Source: Plasmodium coatneyi (taxonomy: Eukaryota; Apicomplexa; Aconoidasida; Haemosporida; Plasmodiidae). From it: a stretch of DNA of 64,000 nt. The position numbers were made by a program, and so were the translations under genes. The stretch covers positions 2,294,001-2,358,000 of the forward strand of contig NC_033564.1 in NCBI RefSeq assembly GCF_001680005.1, given 5' to 3'. This document shows positions 29,616-40,100 of the stretch, in pieces (the stretch's first letter is position 1; each line of letters starts with the position of its first letter). The notes beneath the pieces are model-generated. The model searched no databases and had not been told where the DNA came from. It saw only the letters and a list, made by a program, of their open reading frames with translations.

Positions 29616-31064
29616 CTAACCGTTGGGGATATTCTCGAGGTCCTGTTCTATGTTAATGGAAACGCCATCGAAGTTGTCATTGTTTAGGATCTGCATTGTT
29701 AAGAAAATTAATTTTCTGTTTGTTAGTATCCGGCCAGGTGGAGGAATGTTACCAACGTTATTTTATTCATTTATTTATTTATTATTATTATTATTTTTTT
29801 TTTATATAATTTTTTTATTGTTTTTTTTTCAGTGGTACGTTGTATTGAACGTCCTCCAATGTCTTTTCGTCGTTCTCGTTCCGCATCTCGCCCGTATTGA
29901 GGCAGAGTATTTGCTTCGTCAGGAATAGCCACTAGGAGGGGGAAAAAAGGAATTGCGCAAATTAGTTTTTAAAAAAAAGGCAATGCCTGCCAATCGTTTA
30001 GCCTGTGTATGTTTTTTTTTTTTTTTCGTGTGTGCAGTTTCTTACCCAGTTATTTATGCACTCCTCTGTGTTGCAGCTGGATGGAAGCGTCGGGGAGAAG
30101 AATTGAAAAAAAAAAAAAAATGATAATTGGTCATGGTTAGGTAAAAACATGTTTCTTCTTTTTGTCCCCATTTATTTTATTAAACAAGTGGTACAGATGG
30201 AAGGAGCAGAAAACGTTTGAAGTTCCTTGATTGGCTAACCATAAGACTACGGCATCCTTGTTAACTAAGGAAAGGTAAAATTGGGAAATTGTTGTTTGGG
30301 GTGGTCCATATAATGCAAAGGGAGGTTAAATACTTATGGAAGGAATTTCCCTTATTTGACGAACGCAATTGAGTCAGCACGACAATTTTGGCAATAACGT
30401 AGGAAGTGCAGCACTGACTTGACTTGTACTTTGCAGCACATATGTCTGCTACCCTGCGCGCTTTTTTCCTTTTTTTAATTTTTTTTTTTACATACCCATA
30501 TTAACAGTCATGCACTCAGGGCTCGTTGAAAAAATGGACAGCGGAGTTACAACTTCGGTTAGGTCTATGGTGTCGTAAAGGGTGGAGCCTCTAACGGAGA
30601 GGGGAAAGTGGCCATGTTGGTGAGAGTGGCTTCACATTGGAATGACATAGACGGGCATAGCGTCTCCCTCTGGAATGGGTACTTGGTTGCATGGATGTAT
30701 GCCCCTAAGGAGACGCGTCCCTATAAACAATACACACCTGTAAAAGTCGAGCTTGTCATTTTTCAAAAGTGCAGAAACGGTGAAGTACTCCTGTTCGTCC
30801 TGCATTGGAAGGGGGACGGGATGAAATAAGAGACCCACGAATTCCAACGTTTAAGTATGCATATGCACCAGCTTATCATATCACATATGGTCGACTCATT
30901 TTAGAGTCACTTGTTAGAGAGTCTCTGTCGTGTACCTTCTTCTTATGATATTTGAGGATTCCCCTGTGTGTTTTTTTGCAAAAGGACGGATCATTTTCCG
31001 TTGCGCAGAAGGTGTAAGCCGCAATTAGGAAGGTAAACAACGTTGCGAAGTTGAGGATATGCAT
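29616..31064 (-). CDS. secreted PH-like domain protein (7 exons, 169 aa)
   Basis: Exons are 31064-30936, 30799-30738, 30590-30496, 30264-30240, 30076-30046, 29931-29839 and 29690-29616. All have GT/AG borders and matching phases, and they sum to 170 codons. The start MHILNFATLFTFLIAAYTFC is a classic cleavable signal peptide. What follows reads as a single PH fold: RGILKYHKKK (strand 1), EYFTVSALLKNDKLDFYRGS (strands 2-3), a central region with STSPECMTV and KDAVVLCC, then the C-terminal helix TEECINNWWLFLTKQILC, whose Trp is the family hallmark. An acidic tail ends the protein. PH domains usually bind phosphoinositides or proteins in the cytosol, so a signal peptide before one is unusual. 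It may act in a secretory organelle, the parasitophorous vacuole or the host cell. Cysteines in the fold could form disulfides. Confidence 0.83.
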
Positions 31065-31594
31065 TTTTTTTTGTGTCTTATTAAATAGGGTGGACAGTGT
31101 TTTAAGGGTCGGAATTTGTAGGGTTGGAAGAGCTGCTTGATTGCAGAGGGAGAGTGGCTTAATGTTTACACGTGTGTGTGCTCCTTTACCTTTCCTTCGT
31201 ATTGTTTCGCGTCATTTTTATTTTTTTTGCCTGTCCGAATTGGTATCACCGCGGAGCAGAACATTTTTCAAGTTGCATTTTTTCCACTTGAAATTGAAAA
31301 AAAAAAAAATAAATAACAGGAGGAATCACCTAAGGTGTACATACACCACGTTTTTCGTTCTCCTCATCATTTAAAAAATTCTTGTCATTCATTTTTGCGT
31401 TAAAGGGGACGCACAAGTTATGCCATTTGAAGTTATCATAGACAAAAAAAAAAAAAAATGCGGGAAGCAACAGTAGTTGTATTGCGCAAAATGTGACAAA
31501 CAACGGGGAAATATAAAAGGGGGTTCTAAAAAAATGAAAGAAAAAAGTTTTTTAAATCCGATCGGAGGGAGAAAGCCAACTTTTTTTTGGCTAC
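31065..31594. other. intergenic
   Basis: Contains the upstream region of the PH-like gene and the 3' UTR of the tail-anchored protein gene. A/T homopolymers, no coding signal recognised. Confidence 0.55.
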
Positions 31595-32600
31595 TCAGAA
31601 AAACGCGAAAATAACAATAAGAGTAATGACCATAATGAAGAGAATGACGTTGCAAACGATTTGAACTCTACTGCATCCGAAGTACTCCCTCGTGTCACTA
31701 AAAAGTGGGAAAAGAAAAAAGGGGGAGCACAAACATGTTGGTGTGTTAGGTATATTTTACCGACATACTCTGCCCATGTGTAGCGCGAATGGATATCCCC
31801 CTGGGGAGGAGATACAAATCCTGCCGTGAATCGCGCTCACGCATAATGGGACGCGCAAGAATTTACCTGCTCGAGAAGAAATCCCGTATCCTTCGAGAGA
31901 GGGACACCCTTGAGACATCATCCAAGATGCTACGTGTTGCTCCATCTGACATGTATGTGTAATGAGAAGAACCTATTAACCTCTCTGTGTAGTTGCTCAG
32001 CATAGGTAAACTATCATCGGTGCTAACCGTGTTTGCTCGATGTAGATTATTTATTTCGTGGTAATATTGTATTGAGTATTCCCTGTCCTTTTCAATTTGC
32101 AGCTGCTTATAAGCTTGTTCCTTTTTGCTCTTTTCACTAGCTACTTCTTCTGCTTGTTCCTTTTCGAGAAGCTCCTTTTCTTTTATGAGTCTTTGCTCGT
32201 AGTTTTTTTTGTGGGCTTTTTTATATTCCGCTAGAGCGTCCGTCTCTAGTAGCTTTTCTTTCATTCTTTGGAGGGGTGCATAAATGGTGAAATGTCTGAA
32301 GCGCAGTAATGGTCCGGCGTGGGAAAACACATCATTAGCCAGGTGCAATACCCTGGAGTGGCATCTGCAAGAACGAACGGTTTATGAACCGCGAGGAGAT
32401 GGGGCTGAGCCAGGTTGTTTCAACTTACGTACCAATGCGTATGTTTATACTTAAGGTTGTATTTTTCTTATGAACAGCTTAACACACAATTGTTCTAATT
32501 TTCCCCTTTGGAAATTTTCGCCAGAAATGCAAACTGGATGACACTCGGCTGAAACGAAATTTACGTCAAGGTAGTAACTCGGTGTGGACACATATGGCAT
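31595..32600 (-). CDS. tail-anchored coiled-coil protein (3 exons, 237 aa)
   Basis: Exons are 32600-32488, 32364-31867 and 31697-31595, giving 238 codons. Residues 1-75 are globular-looking (MPYVSTPSYYLDVNFVSAEC ... HFTIYAPLQRMKEK). Residues about 75-140 are a strongly charged helix (YEQRLIKEKELLEKEQAEEV...), a likely coiled coil. A Ser/Asp-rich linker follows. The last ~25 residues are a single hydrophobic segment (IVCNVILFIMVITLIVIFAF) ending at the stop, which fits a tail anchor of the GET pathway with the bulk in the cytosol. It is SNARE-like in layout, but no SNARE zero-layer pattern was recognised. Exon 1 is least sure: its donor CAATT|GTGTGT is non-standard, and a better donor nearby (GGTAC|GTAAGT) is out of frame with the ATG exon. 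Confidence 0.68.
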
Positions 32601-33907
32601 GTTGGTCTACTGCATAGAGGGGAATTTTATTTTTCCTTTTTTTTTACGCATTTAAGGTGGGCATCCAAATATGCGCTGTCCTTCAGCTACACAAAGTTGT
32701 GAGATTTGTTTCTTCTCCCTTTATATGATTACTTTAGGAGGACATAAAAAAAAGGGTGAAACCACTTAGGACATGCAGGCCTTCCACATAGTTGTTCTAA
32801 TAAGGGCGGTGTCAAGGGCTCTTTATACCGTCTGCATGGAAAGCAATTTTCGCCATATGTCACACGTGAGCGACCGGAGGAAGGTTGGTAAAAAATTAGA
32901 GTTAGATCAATACTGACACATTTAAAATTGCCGCGTGAGTGTACCTTACCGTTTAGAGGGCTGCCATTTTGTGGGCGGGCAAATTTGGGTATTTTTTATA
33001 TGAACCTGCTGCCACCGGATTTAGGTGAGCATTACCCCGAAGTGTGGTGCGTTTCAGCTGAACGGGGACGGAAGCAAGAAAAGGAAAAAAAAGGAAGCTC
33101 TTCCTTTTAAGCTATCTTTTTAAACTCATGTAACGCGCTAATAGGATGCCGCAAGAAGCGGTTTGTTAGCCAAAGGTTTGCAAAATAAACACGTGCATGT
33201 GTTGTTAGTGATAGATGGGCCGAGTAAAAAAAAGAAAAATGTATAGAAACAAAAACAGGAAAGCAAAAATAGCTAAAAGGAGGATAAAAAAAAAAATTGA
33301 CAAAAGGCAAATTGTAAGGAAAACTAAATGATAATATGAGTGAAGATGAATAATACCAACGTTAACATGAACACGAAAAAAAAAAAAAAAAAAAAAGATT
33401 AGTTTAGATAAAGAATAAGATGCATATTTAGAATAAAACAGTTATACCTTAGAAGAAACATTTAGGCACTCAGCGCACCCCTGCATGGGCCACATGCACA
33501 TATCCGTGTAAGCCCTTAATGACAAAAACATGTGGAGCGGGGAATAGAAAAATAAATGAACACTCAAACAAACGTTGTATAGGTGTCCTTCCCCAGAGGC
33601 AGAACAAAAAAAAAAAAAAAAAAAAAATTGAGGGGCGAAAATTATAAAGAAAACACTCCCTCAGAACATACAAAAAAATATGCGCTGAAAGGTGCAAAAA
33701 GATTGCAGGATTGGATAGCCATTTGGAGGGAGAAACTTCAAGGTGTGACAAATGGGAAGGATGTCGGCGGGGTTCTTTTTTAATTAACCTCTTCGGGAAC
33801 ACATAACAAGTGTGCATTTTTTTTTTTTTTTCTCTCTCTTTTTTTTCCGTTGCGAGGTGCCGGCGTAATGGGTGAATGCCGTGGAGGGGGTGCCTATATA
33901 ATGAAAA
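32601..33907. other. intergenic
   Basis: A/T homopolymers (A runs near 33375-33396 and 33604-33627) and short ORFs with low-complexity content. It should carry the promoter of the tail-anchored protein gene. No gene seen. Confidence 0.55.
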
Positions 33908-34069
33908 ATGGAAAGAGACGAATTGGAGGATTGGAAAAAACTGTCAACACTGCACACGATTAAGAATAAAGCTGGAACACGTAGTGAATTCCACTGCGCC
34001 TTCAAAAGGCGCATACTTAGAGGAAGAAAACAAAAAAAAAAAAAAAAAAAAACGACGGTGTGCGTGTAA
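33908..34069 (+). CDS. possible small ORF (53 aa) or first exon
   Basis: An ATG frame begins MERD and continues ELEDWKKLSTLHTIKNKAGT, a charged, helix-like stretch that stands out from the spacer. It then enters a Lys run coded by about 21 consecutive A. A good donor (GTAAGT at 34066) lies just before the stop and an acceptor (TTTTTTTTCACGTAG) ends at 34141, so it could be exon 1 of a two-exon gene. The continuation would overlap the 3' end of the opposite gene and is Phe-rich. No family recognised. Confidence 0.22.
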   Translation: MERDELEDWKKLSTLHTIKNKAGTRSEFHCAFKRRILRGRKQKKKKKKTTVCV

Positions 34070-34203
34070 GTTTCGCATTTGCAAAAAAGCGAAATATTTT
34101 TAAGCGAACCCTTTTGTTATTTCATTTTTTTTTTTCACGTAGGATGCATTATCTTGCTCAGTTTTTTCTGCAATCATTATGTGTATTCCCTTCCTTAGTG
34201 GAT

Positions 34204-35034
34204 CTAATTTTTTTTTTTTTCTTTCAATAAGCCTTTTCTTTTTTTTTCCTTTTCTCTTAAATTCATGTGAGAATTGGATATATCAACATAAGGCAGAGAC
34301 ACGTTGTCTAACGAATTTGATGTGACCATTTTATTCATTTGTGTCATTTCTAATCCTGTTCTTCTAGTTCGTTTTGTATTTATAGGGGAGTTTTCCCGTT
34401 GGATATTATCCTTTTGATTTCTCGCCCTGGATCTTAAGCTGTTTAATATGCTTGCCACATTTTGCTCTTGTTCCAAGTCGCTGTTTCTATTCTGGTTGTC
34501 CTTTGGAGCTTTTTTCCCTTTGCGTGCGTTTCGCCCTTTACCAGTGTTTCGTGTTTTGCTGGTGGTTCTTCCCTTGCTTGTTGCGCGACCGTTATTTGTG
34601 ATTTGTGCCTTCTGTTTGCTCCCACTCCTGCTTTGGTTTCCACCCCTTCTTTGACTTCTACCCCGTCTTTTACTTCCACCCCTGCTTTGGCTTTGTCCCT
34701 CCTCTTTGCTACTTCCCTCCTCGAGGGGGGCATCCACCTGCTTGCGAGCAAACCGTTGGGAGGGGTCTTGCCTTTCGGTGCGTATACATTTATTCCTATA
34801 TTTCATTAGCAAAAATAATAGAAATACAATGAGGAGGAGGTTATATATTACGAGGTAAGAGCGCAATGATTGTCTGGAAGGAAAGTTCTTCAGTTGGATT
34901 AAAAAATTGTGCAGGCAAGTGGCACTGCTATTCATGATGTTACTCATTTTTTTACAAGTGACGGTAAATAGATTTGCGATATAGCTGTGCGTTGCATAGT
35001 CCGGCGTATTCCTACGCATGTTCATGTATTCCAT
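34204..35034 (-). CDS. single-TM protein with basic repeat-rich tail (276 aa), unknown
   Basis: I start it at ATG 35034 (MEYMNMRRNTPDYATHSYIA); the frame stays open for 69 more codons upstream, but that part looks like UTR, with an in-frame ATG at 35151 as alternative. A hydrophobic segment (SYLVIYNLLLIVFLLFLLMK) lies near residues 58-78, with no signal peptide before it. After the membrane comes a very basic Arg/Lys/Ser/Gly tail made of imperfect short repeats (GGSKRRGRSQRRGGNQ, then TSKGRTTSKTRNTGKGRN) coded by 12-18 bp DNA repeats. The last 90 residues are less repetitive (DNVSLPYVDISNSHMNL). The tail could bind nucleic acid or acidic partners. No family recognised, but the frame length and codon-like composition support a real gene. 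Confidence 0.68.
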   Translation of the reverse strand: MEYMNMRRNTPDYATHSYIANLFTVTCKKMSNIMNSSATCLHNFLIQLKNFPSRQSLRSYLVIYNLLLIVFLLFLLMKYRNKCIRTERQDPSQRFARKQVDAPLEEGSSKEEGQSQSRGGSKRRGRSQRRGGNQSRSGSKQKAQITNNGRATSKGRTTSKTRNTGKGRNARKGKKAPKDNQNRNSDLEQEQNVASILNSLRSRARNQKDNIQRENSPINTKRTRRTGLEMTQMNKMVTSNSLDNVSLPYVDISNSHMNLREKEKKRKGLLKEKKKN

Positions 35035-36763
35035 TTTTAAGAAAGGGATGAGTGCAATTGGAGGGGAAAGAAAAAGGGAGGCAGCGCACACGCATGCGGT
35101 GAATGCGTGAATATAGAATGTGTATTTATGTGTCTGTGCAGTGGCAGTCATTACAAGGTTTGAGCCTATCAGGGAAAATTTTACAAAAAGTGGCCATGCG
35201 AATGTAACCGTGCAAGTGCGAACATGCGAATGTGTGTACATTCAGATTAGGTCTATCCCATGAAGGAAATACGATGCAATTGTTCAGCTTGCCAAATGTA
35301 TATATATATTTTTTTTTTTTTTTTTTTTTTTTCCCTTTCATATGTACATGGGTAGAGCTACATTTTACAATTGCGTGTAAATTCGCTGCAACCATTTGGG
35401 TTGCAGGTCGGCGTGCGGAAAGGACAGAATGGGAACAGGCGTAAGCATAAGCCAGGGGGAACTTAAGTCAAACTGCACGCCAGAAATGGGCCTCCCCTAC
35501 CTATAGGCTTTAAGCATTAATGTCTTATGTTTGCATTTTTGTCCTAAACTGCTCAGATATGTAAAACCATTTGTGCCAAATAAAAGGTAAATTTTTTTTT
35601 ATAAAGACTGTGCCCAAATTTTGGGGAATTTTTTTTTTTTTTTTTTGCGAGGGTATGTGCTACAGTAGGGTGCACCTTTTTTCAGATTAAAAGGAAAAAA
35701 AAAAAAGTTCGCCTAATTTGTTAAAGAAAAAGAGGATAAAATTGAAACCTTCTTTGATGAGACATACGCATGCTTATAAATTGGAGGGAGAACAAACATG
35801 TGTGTGCTTATTTCTACATGAAAGGGAAAGGAAAAAACAGAATAAAACAGAACAAGAGTGAACAAATGGGAAGAAAAAAAAAAAAATTGATCAGGGAAAT
35901 ACGTCTATGTGCATTTGTAACACGAGCAGTAACCCTCCCCCTGTAGGAGGCAAAACTTAAAAGTTTCTTCAAATTAGACAAAATACATTTGTGGGATAGT
36001 GCCCCCTGTTTTTCTCGCCTTACTGGGAGAAAATGTTCCATTCATTTGGTTTACTTCGTTTTCCCATGTTTGTAAAAGAGCGAAAGTGTGTGTACCTATG
36101 TGCGTTCGTAAGCATCCCTACACGGGTATGGTTGAGGTGATGTGGGGGAATCCCTTTACAATGTGGAAAATTAAAAAGAAAAAAAAATTGGAGAACGTGA
36201 AATGGAAAAAAATTGCATATTCGTAAAATTATCCCACTCGTATTTGTGCATGCTTCGCCGATGATGTTAAGAATATTTGAAAGGAAGAAATACCTATACC
36301 TTTTCACTGTTTCGAAGTTGGAAAAAAAAAAAATTGGGTATACATGCGGGTCACTGTTTGCATGTTGATGGCCCATAACATCCTCATTTTAGGTGGAGAT
36401 CATTAGAGAAAAAAATTTAACTTAAGATATAATGAAGGAGGAATGATGTGACCGGTTCGTTCCATGAGTAGTGAGGGGTACCTACCCGTGTGCATGTAGA
36501 GGGGAATACTTCAACCTCCGCATGTACTGTGATGTAGGCACTTGCGGGGCGGGAGGGGTTCCATACAAAATTGCCATTCGCCAAAAAAAAGGGACAGGGA
36601 TTTTTATATTTTTCCGTTTTCTCTTTTTTTTTTTAACTGCCACGATATTGCTGCTTTGTTGGGAGGAGCAAAAAAATAAAAGAAATTAATACAAAAATAA
36701 AAGAAAAAAGAAAAAGACAAATAAAATAAAGATAATACAATTTTTGAAAAAATAAAAAAACGG
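35035..36763. other. intergenic, 1.7 kb
   Basis: Promoter side of both the one-TM protein gene (-) and the LRR gene (+). It contains T runs near 35309-35330 and 35630-35646. ORFs are short, F/K-rich and lack motifs. Confidence 0.55.
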
Positions 36764-36886
36764 ATGGCCTCCGGCAAAACGGAAGAGGGTGAAGCTAAAA
36801 AGAAAAGGCCACTCATTTTGAGGGACATTTTCGTGCGTCCAATTATGTTCACATTTGGGTGGGGGGAAAATGAGCAGTGCAGGTAA
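36764..36886 (+). CDS. upstream ORF overlapping the LRR start (40 aa)
   Basis: ATG at 36764 opens a 40-codon frame (MASGKTEEGEAKKKRPLILR ... FGWGENEQCR) that ends 17 bp inside the LRR gene in another frame. The peptide is not low-complexity. A GTAATG donor-like site at its end raises the alternative of a spliced exon. As an overlapping uORF it would be expected to depress translation of the LRR protein; that is inference. Confidence 0.4.
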   Translation: MASGKTEEGEAKKKRPLILRDIFVRPIMFTFGWGENEQCR

Positions 36887-37790
36887 TGTAGTCAGTGCGC
36901 TCAAAAGTAACAGCAGCAGTAGGGGCGATGTGACCATGGAGAGTAGCAAAGGGGATGAAGTGGATCAACCAACGGAAAATGAAAAGGAAAAACCCAGCAG
37001 GAGTAATGAAGATGCCCTGTTTCATATCAAGGATGGCTTGTCCCAGTTAGAAAAAACGCTGAGCGGAGACGGGTACGCCTTCAGCAAATTAACCTGTAAA
37101 AATAAAAATTTGAATTGCATCCCAAAGGAAATAGAAAAATATAAACATCTCAAATATATAAATATGTCTCATAACAAAATAGAGGATATAGACAAGCTGT
37201 ACAATCTGAGCAATGTCGTTTTTTTAGATATGTCTAATAATATGATCAAGGCGATAAAAAAAGTGGCAAGCGATTGCTTAAAAAATTGTGTCTACATGAA
37301 TTTATCTCACAATTTAATTAAAAAGGTGGAAGACATAAAAATGGAAAACCTAATAGAACTCGACTTATCTCACAATAACATAGAAAGTATGAACATCAGT
37401 CTGTCTAGTAGTGTAAAAAAATTAAACCTCTCAAATAATAATATAAAAACATTAGCTCTTAAAAATCAGCTAGCCAATTTGGAGTTCATAGACCTTTCAT
37501 CCAACCCTATCGAAAATATAGAATTTAGCGAAATCTCTCCCAACATAAATTACCTTAAAATTAACAACAACAGTACCATGCCTATGAGTCAGCTGAGTAA
37601 CCTGAACAACTTCAAGCAACTGCACCACCTCGACATGGACAATTATCTGCATTTTAAGGATATATCGTATAAGGAGATTAAGCAAATTTTGGAGGCAAAC
37701 ACAAAGGATATTGACCTGCAGAAGTTCAATGGAAACCGGATAGACAGGCAAGGCGCCGCCGGGCTCACAAAAAAAAAACCTGCCCAGTAG
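36870..37790 (+). CDS. leucine-rich repeat protein, SDS22-like (306 aa)
   Basis: Single exon. The conserved frame begins at ATG 36870 (MSSAGNVVSALKSNSSSRGD); the codons before it are a non-ATG extension. After an 85-residue acidic, disordered start come consecutive 21-23-residue LRRs of the LxxLxLSxNxI type: HLKYINMSHNKIEDIDKL, VVFLDMSNNMIKAI, CVYMNLSHNLIKKV, LIELDLSHNNIESM, VKKLNLSNNNIKTL, LEFIDLSSNPIENI. A less regular capping region ends near residue 290. The repeat type is that of SDS22 and dynein-associated LRR proteins, which act as cytosolic protein-binding scaffolds. The specific partner cannot be told. A 40-codon upstream ORF overlaps the start. Confidence 0.9.
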   Translation: MSSAGNVVSALKSNSSSRGDVTMESSKGDEVDQPTENEKEKPSRSNEDALFHIKDGLSQLEKTLSGDGYAFSKLTCKNKNLNCIPKEIEKYKHLKYINMSHNKIEDIDKLYNLSNVVFLDMSNNMIKAIKKVASDCLKNCVYMNLSHNLIKKVEDIKMENLIELDLSHNNIESMNISLSSSVKKLNLSNNNIKTLALKNQLANLEFIDLSSNPIENIEFSEISPNINYLKINNNSTMPMSQLSNLNNFKQLHHLDMDNYLHFKDISYKEIKQILEANTKDIDLQKFNGNRIDRQGAAGLTKKKPAQ

Positions 37791-38169
37791 GTCACCAGAG
37801 GGGAAGACAAATTTTAATATTTAACAAACACAGATGGGTGAACAGAAGTTAGCGCAAGGCAAATGTGTTTTTTTTTTTTTTTTTTTTTTTTTTTTTCCTT
37901 GGCGATCTTTCCATTTACCAATACTCTGCTGATATGGTAAAGTAACCTAAGCGTAGGACACACCGGGTGTGCACATATCTATGCGTTGTGGGTACATCTT
38001 TAACAGGGGTTGCGCCTCCATCCCCGATGTGGAAACTGTGCAGACTTTGCAAACCTCCTTTTTGTTTCCCCTTTTTAATATAACTGGTATAGGGTTGGGA
38101 GCAAAGGAAACGCGCATCTACAAATGATCAGGTTGTCCTTTTTTTTTATAGTAGTGGTTTTCCCATTCG

Positions 38170-38364
38170 ATGATAAAACAGCTTCATGCTGCAAATGTCT
38201 ACATAAGAAAAGGCGTCCGTTTGTTTCTTAAAAAGTGTCCTCAGCGAAGGGGGGAAACGTTGTTCTTAGCAGTGGCCGAAGCGCTTGGACTGCCTGTAGA
38301 GGCATTTCAGAATTGTTCAATTTTGAAGCCCACTGTGGTGTTCGTTACGGTGGCATCCACATAG
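38170..38364 (+). CDS. possible small ORF (64 aa)
   Basis: ATG-to-stop frame with balanced composition: MIKQLHAANVYIRKGVRLFL, then KKCPQRRGETLFLAVAEALG and a Val/Thr-rich end. It lies 380 bp downstream of the LRR gene on the same strand. No motif or family recognised; it could be chance in this moderately GC-rich spacer. Confidence 0.25.
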   Translation: MIKQLHAANVYIRKGVRLFLKKCPQRRGETLFLAVAEALGLPVEAFQNCSILKPTVVFVTVAST

Positions 38365-39357
38365 GACGCACGAAAAGGGTGAAAACTGACCCAATAACTT
38401 GTCGATGACTGCACTCGTAGCAAGCGAATGCGTAGAAGGGTAGACTCCCGCTCGATCGCCTTGTGCAGCGCACCATAACAAAAGAGTTGTAGCGTGAAAG
38501 GGGGAAAAAATGCCCGGCAGATGGAAGAAACAAAGAATAACTGACTGATTGGTTGAAATAAACACCTTTGACCCCTTTGGTGAGATTGTACAAAACACCC
38601 CATGCGTGAAAACATATCTCCATCTTAAGTAACAAAAAAAAAAAAAAAAAGAGGATGACGAAGAAGGAAGAATGAAAATTGCCTTACGTTTGCCGGAAGA
38701 AAAAAGTACATGTACGTATTTATATATACATATATATATGTACATAATTCTGTACATCCGTACGTACTGGTACAAAATTACGTCCACACATATGACACTT
38801 TGGCATCCATGCAGGCCCGTACGCGCAGGCAGTACACTTGAAATGTAGATATAAAGAAAAAAAGGAAAAATAAATCAAACATGTGAATAATTTTGAATTT
38901 CTCGTATGTGCAGGGATGTTATATACCTTTGCAATCGAATTTGCATTCGCCTTTGCATCCCCGTTTACTTATTCGCGTACACATCAGTTCCACGTAGTGA
39001 CAACATATGCACATTTGTACTTGAGCGCACGTTTGGAAAAATATTTTTTGTGCCCGCAATTTATTTTCATTTTCTGTCGTATTTTACCTTTGTTTGGAAA
39101 ATAAAGGAAAAAAAAAAATGAACATTCATGTGCACAAATAGTTGCCATGGAGGAATCATTTGTTTTGTTTTGTCACCCAAATTTTCCATTCGAAAAGGAG
39201 TAAGAAAAAAAAAAAAAAAAAAAAAAAAAAGGGTGAAAGGAAGAAAGGAGGAAGGTGTAAGCGTGGAAGAAAAGGAAAAGTCAAAACGGGCGAAGTGAAA
39301 GTTGGGAGGAAATTCCATCGAAGGGTTGCAGCATAAAGCGTGTAAGCGTATAATTAG

Positions 39358-39597
39358 ATGAACGAGCTGCAGGGGACAAAACGAAGGTTAGAAAAAAGCT
39401 CAGCCAAAAAAAAAAAAGAACAGGTTGTGAGAGCAGCTAAATTGTGGCTACATAACAGGAGGATAGAAGTGAAGAAGCTGGGGAATAGCCAAGAAGTGAG
39501 CCACCAACTGGGGCAACCAAGTAGACCACCCAATAGACCACCAAGTTTGACGCAGAATGTGTCAAAAAGTAGGCAGAGCTATAAGCCAGCGGAATAG
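39358..39597 (+). CDS. possible small basic ORF (79 aa)
   Basis: ATG-to-stop frame: MNELQGTKRRLEKSSAKKKK, then EQVVRAAKLWLHNRRIEVKK and a Gln/Pro/Ser-rich end with repeated RPPNRPPS. Very basic, no hydrophobic segment. It lies 500 bp upstream of the CCAAT-factor start on the same strand, so it may be an upstream ORF or leader exon of that transcript. Confidence 0.27.
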   Translation: MNELQGTKRRLEKSSAKKKKEQVVRAAKLWLHNRRIEVKKLGNSQEVSHQLGQPSRPPNRPPSLTQNVSKSRQSYKPAE

Positions 39598-40100
39598 CTC
39601 ATAAGGAACTGTCGACAGATAGACGCTTTTCCGTTCTTTCCTTTTTTTTTTTTTTGCAGTATGATTTTTATTTTTTCGCATGGCCACGAGTGACTCCCTG
39701 AAGGAAATTTTGTGGCCCTAAGGGATGTGCATTTTCACACCTCTGTCTTTGTTAATTTACCACCCACCCATCCACGCTCGTGCGAGCACGCATGCGTGAG
39801 TTACGATATATGTACGCACATGTGTGTAATGTTGTTTCTTCTCCTCTGTTTATGTTAGCCTGCCTCCGTGTGATTCCTCAAAGTTTTTTCCCTTTAACTA
39901 TTTTTACGTGAATGCACAGCGTAGTCAGCATTGTGTGATTGCCTTTTTTTTTTTTTTTTTTTGGCGTTCCTTCCCCCTGATTAATCAGTAGCAGCAGTGA
40001 GGGAATAGACAGCACCAGAAAAAGAGGCATCACAAGTGGCCCCTCCAGGTGTGGCCATTCTTCATGTGCATGATTGCACCCTATTTTTGAAGTGGAAAAA

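Larger units (their letters stand above)
37791..40100. other. intergenic, 2.3 kb upstream of the CCAAT factor
   Basis: Contains a T run near 37869-37896, an AT-rich microsatellite near 38715-38745, an A run near 39207-39230, and two small ATG frames listed separately. It should hold the promoter and 5' UTR of the CCAAT-factor gene. Confidence 0.5.
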
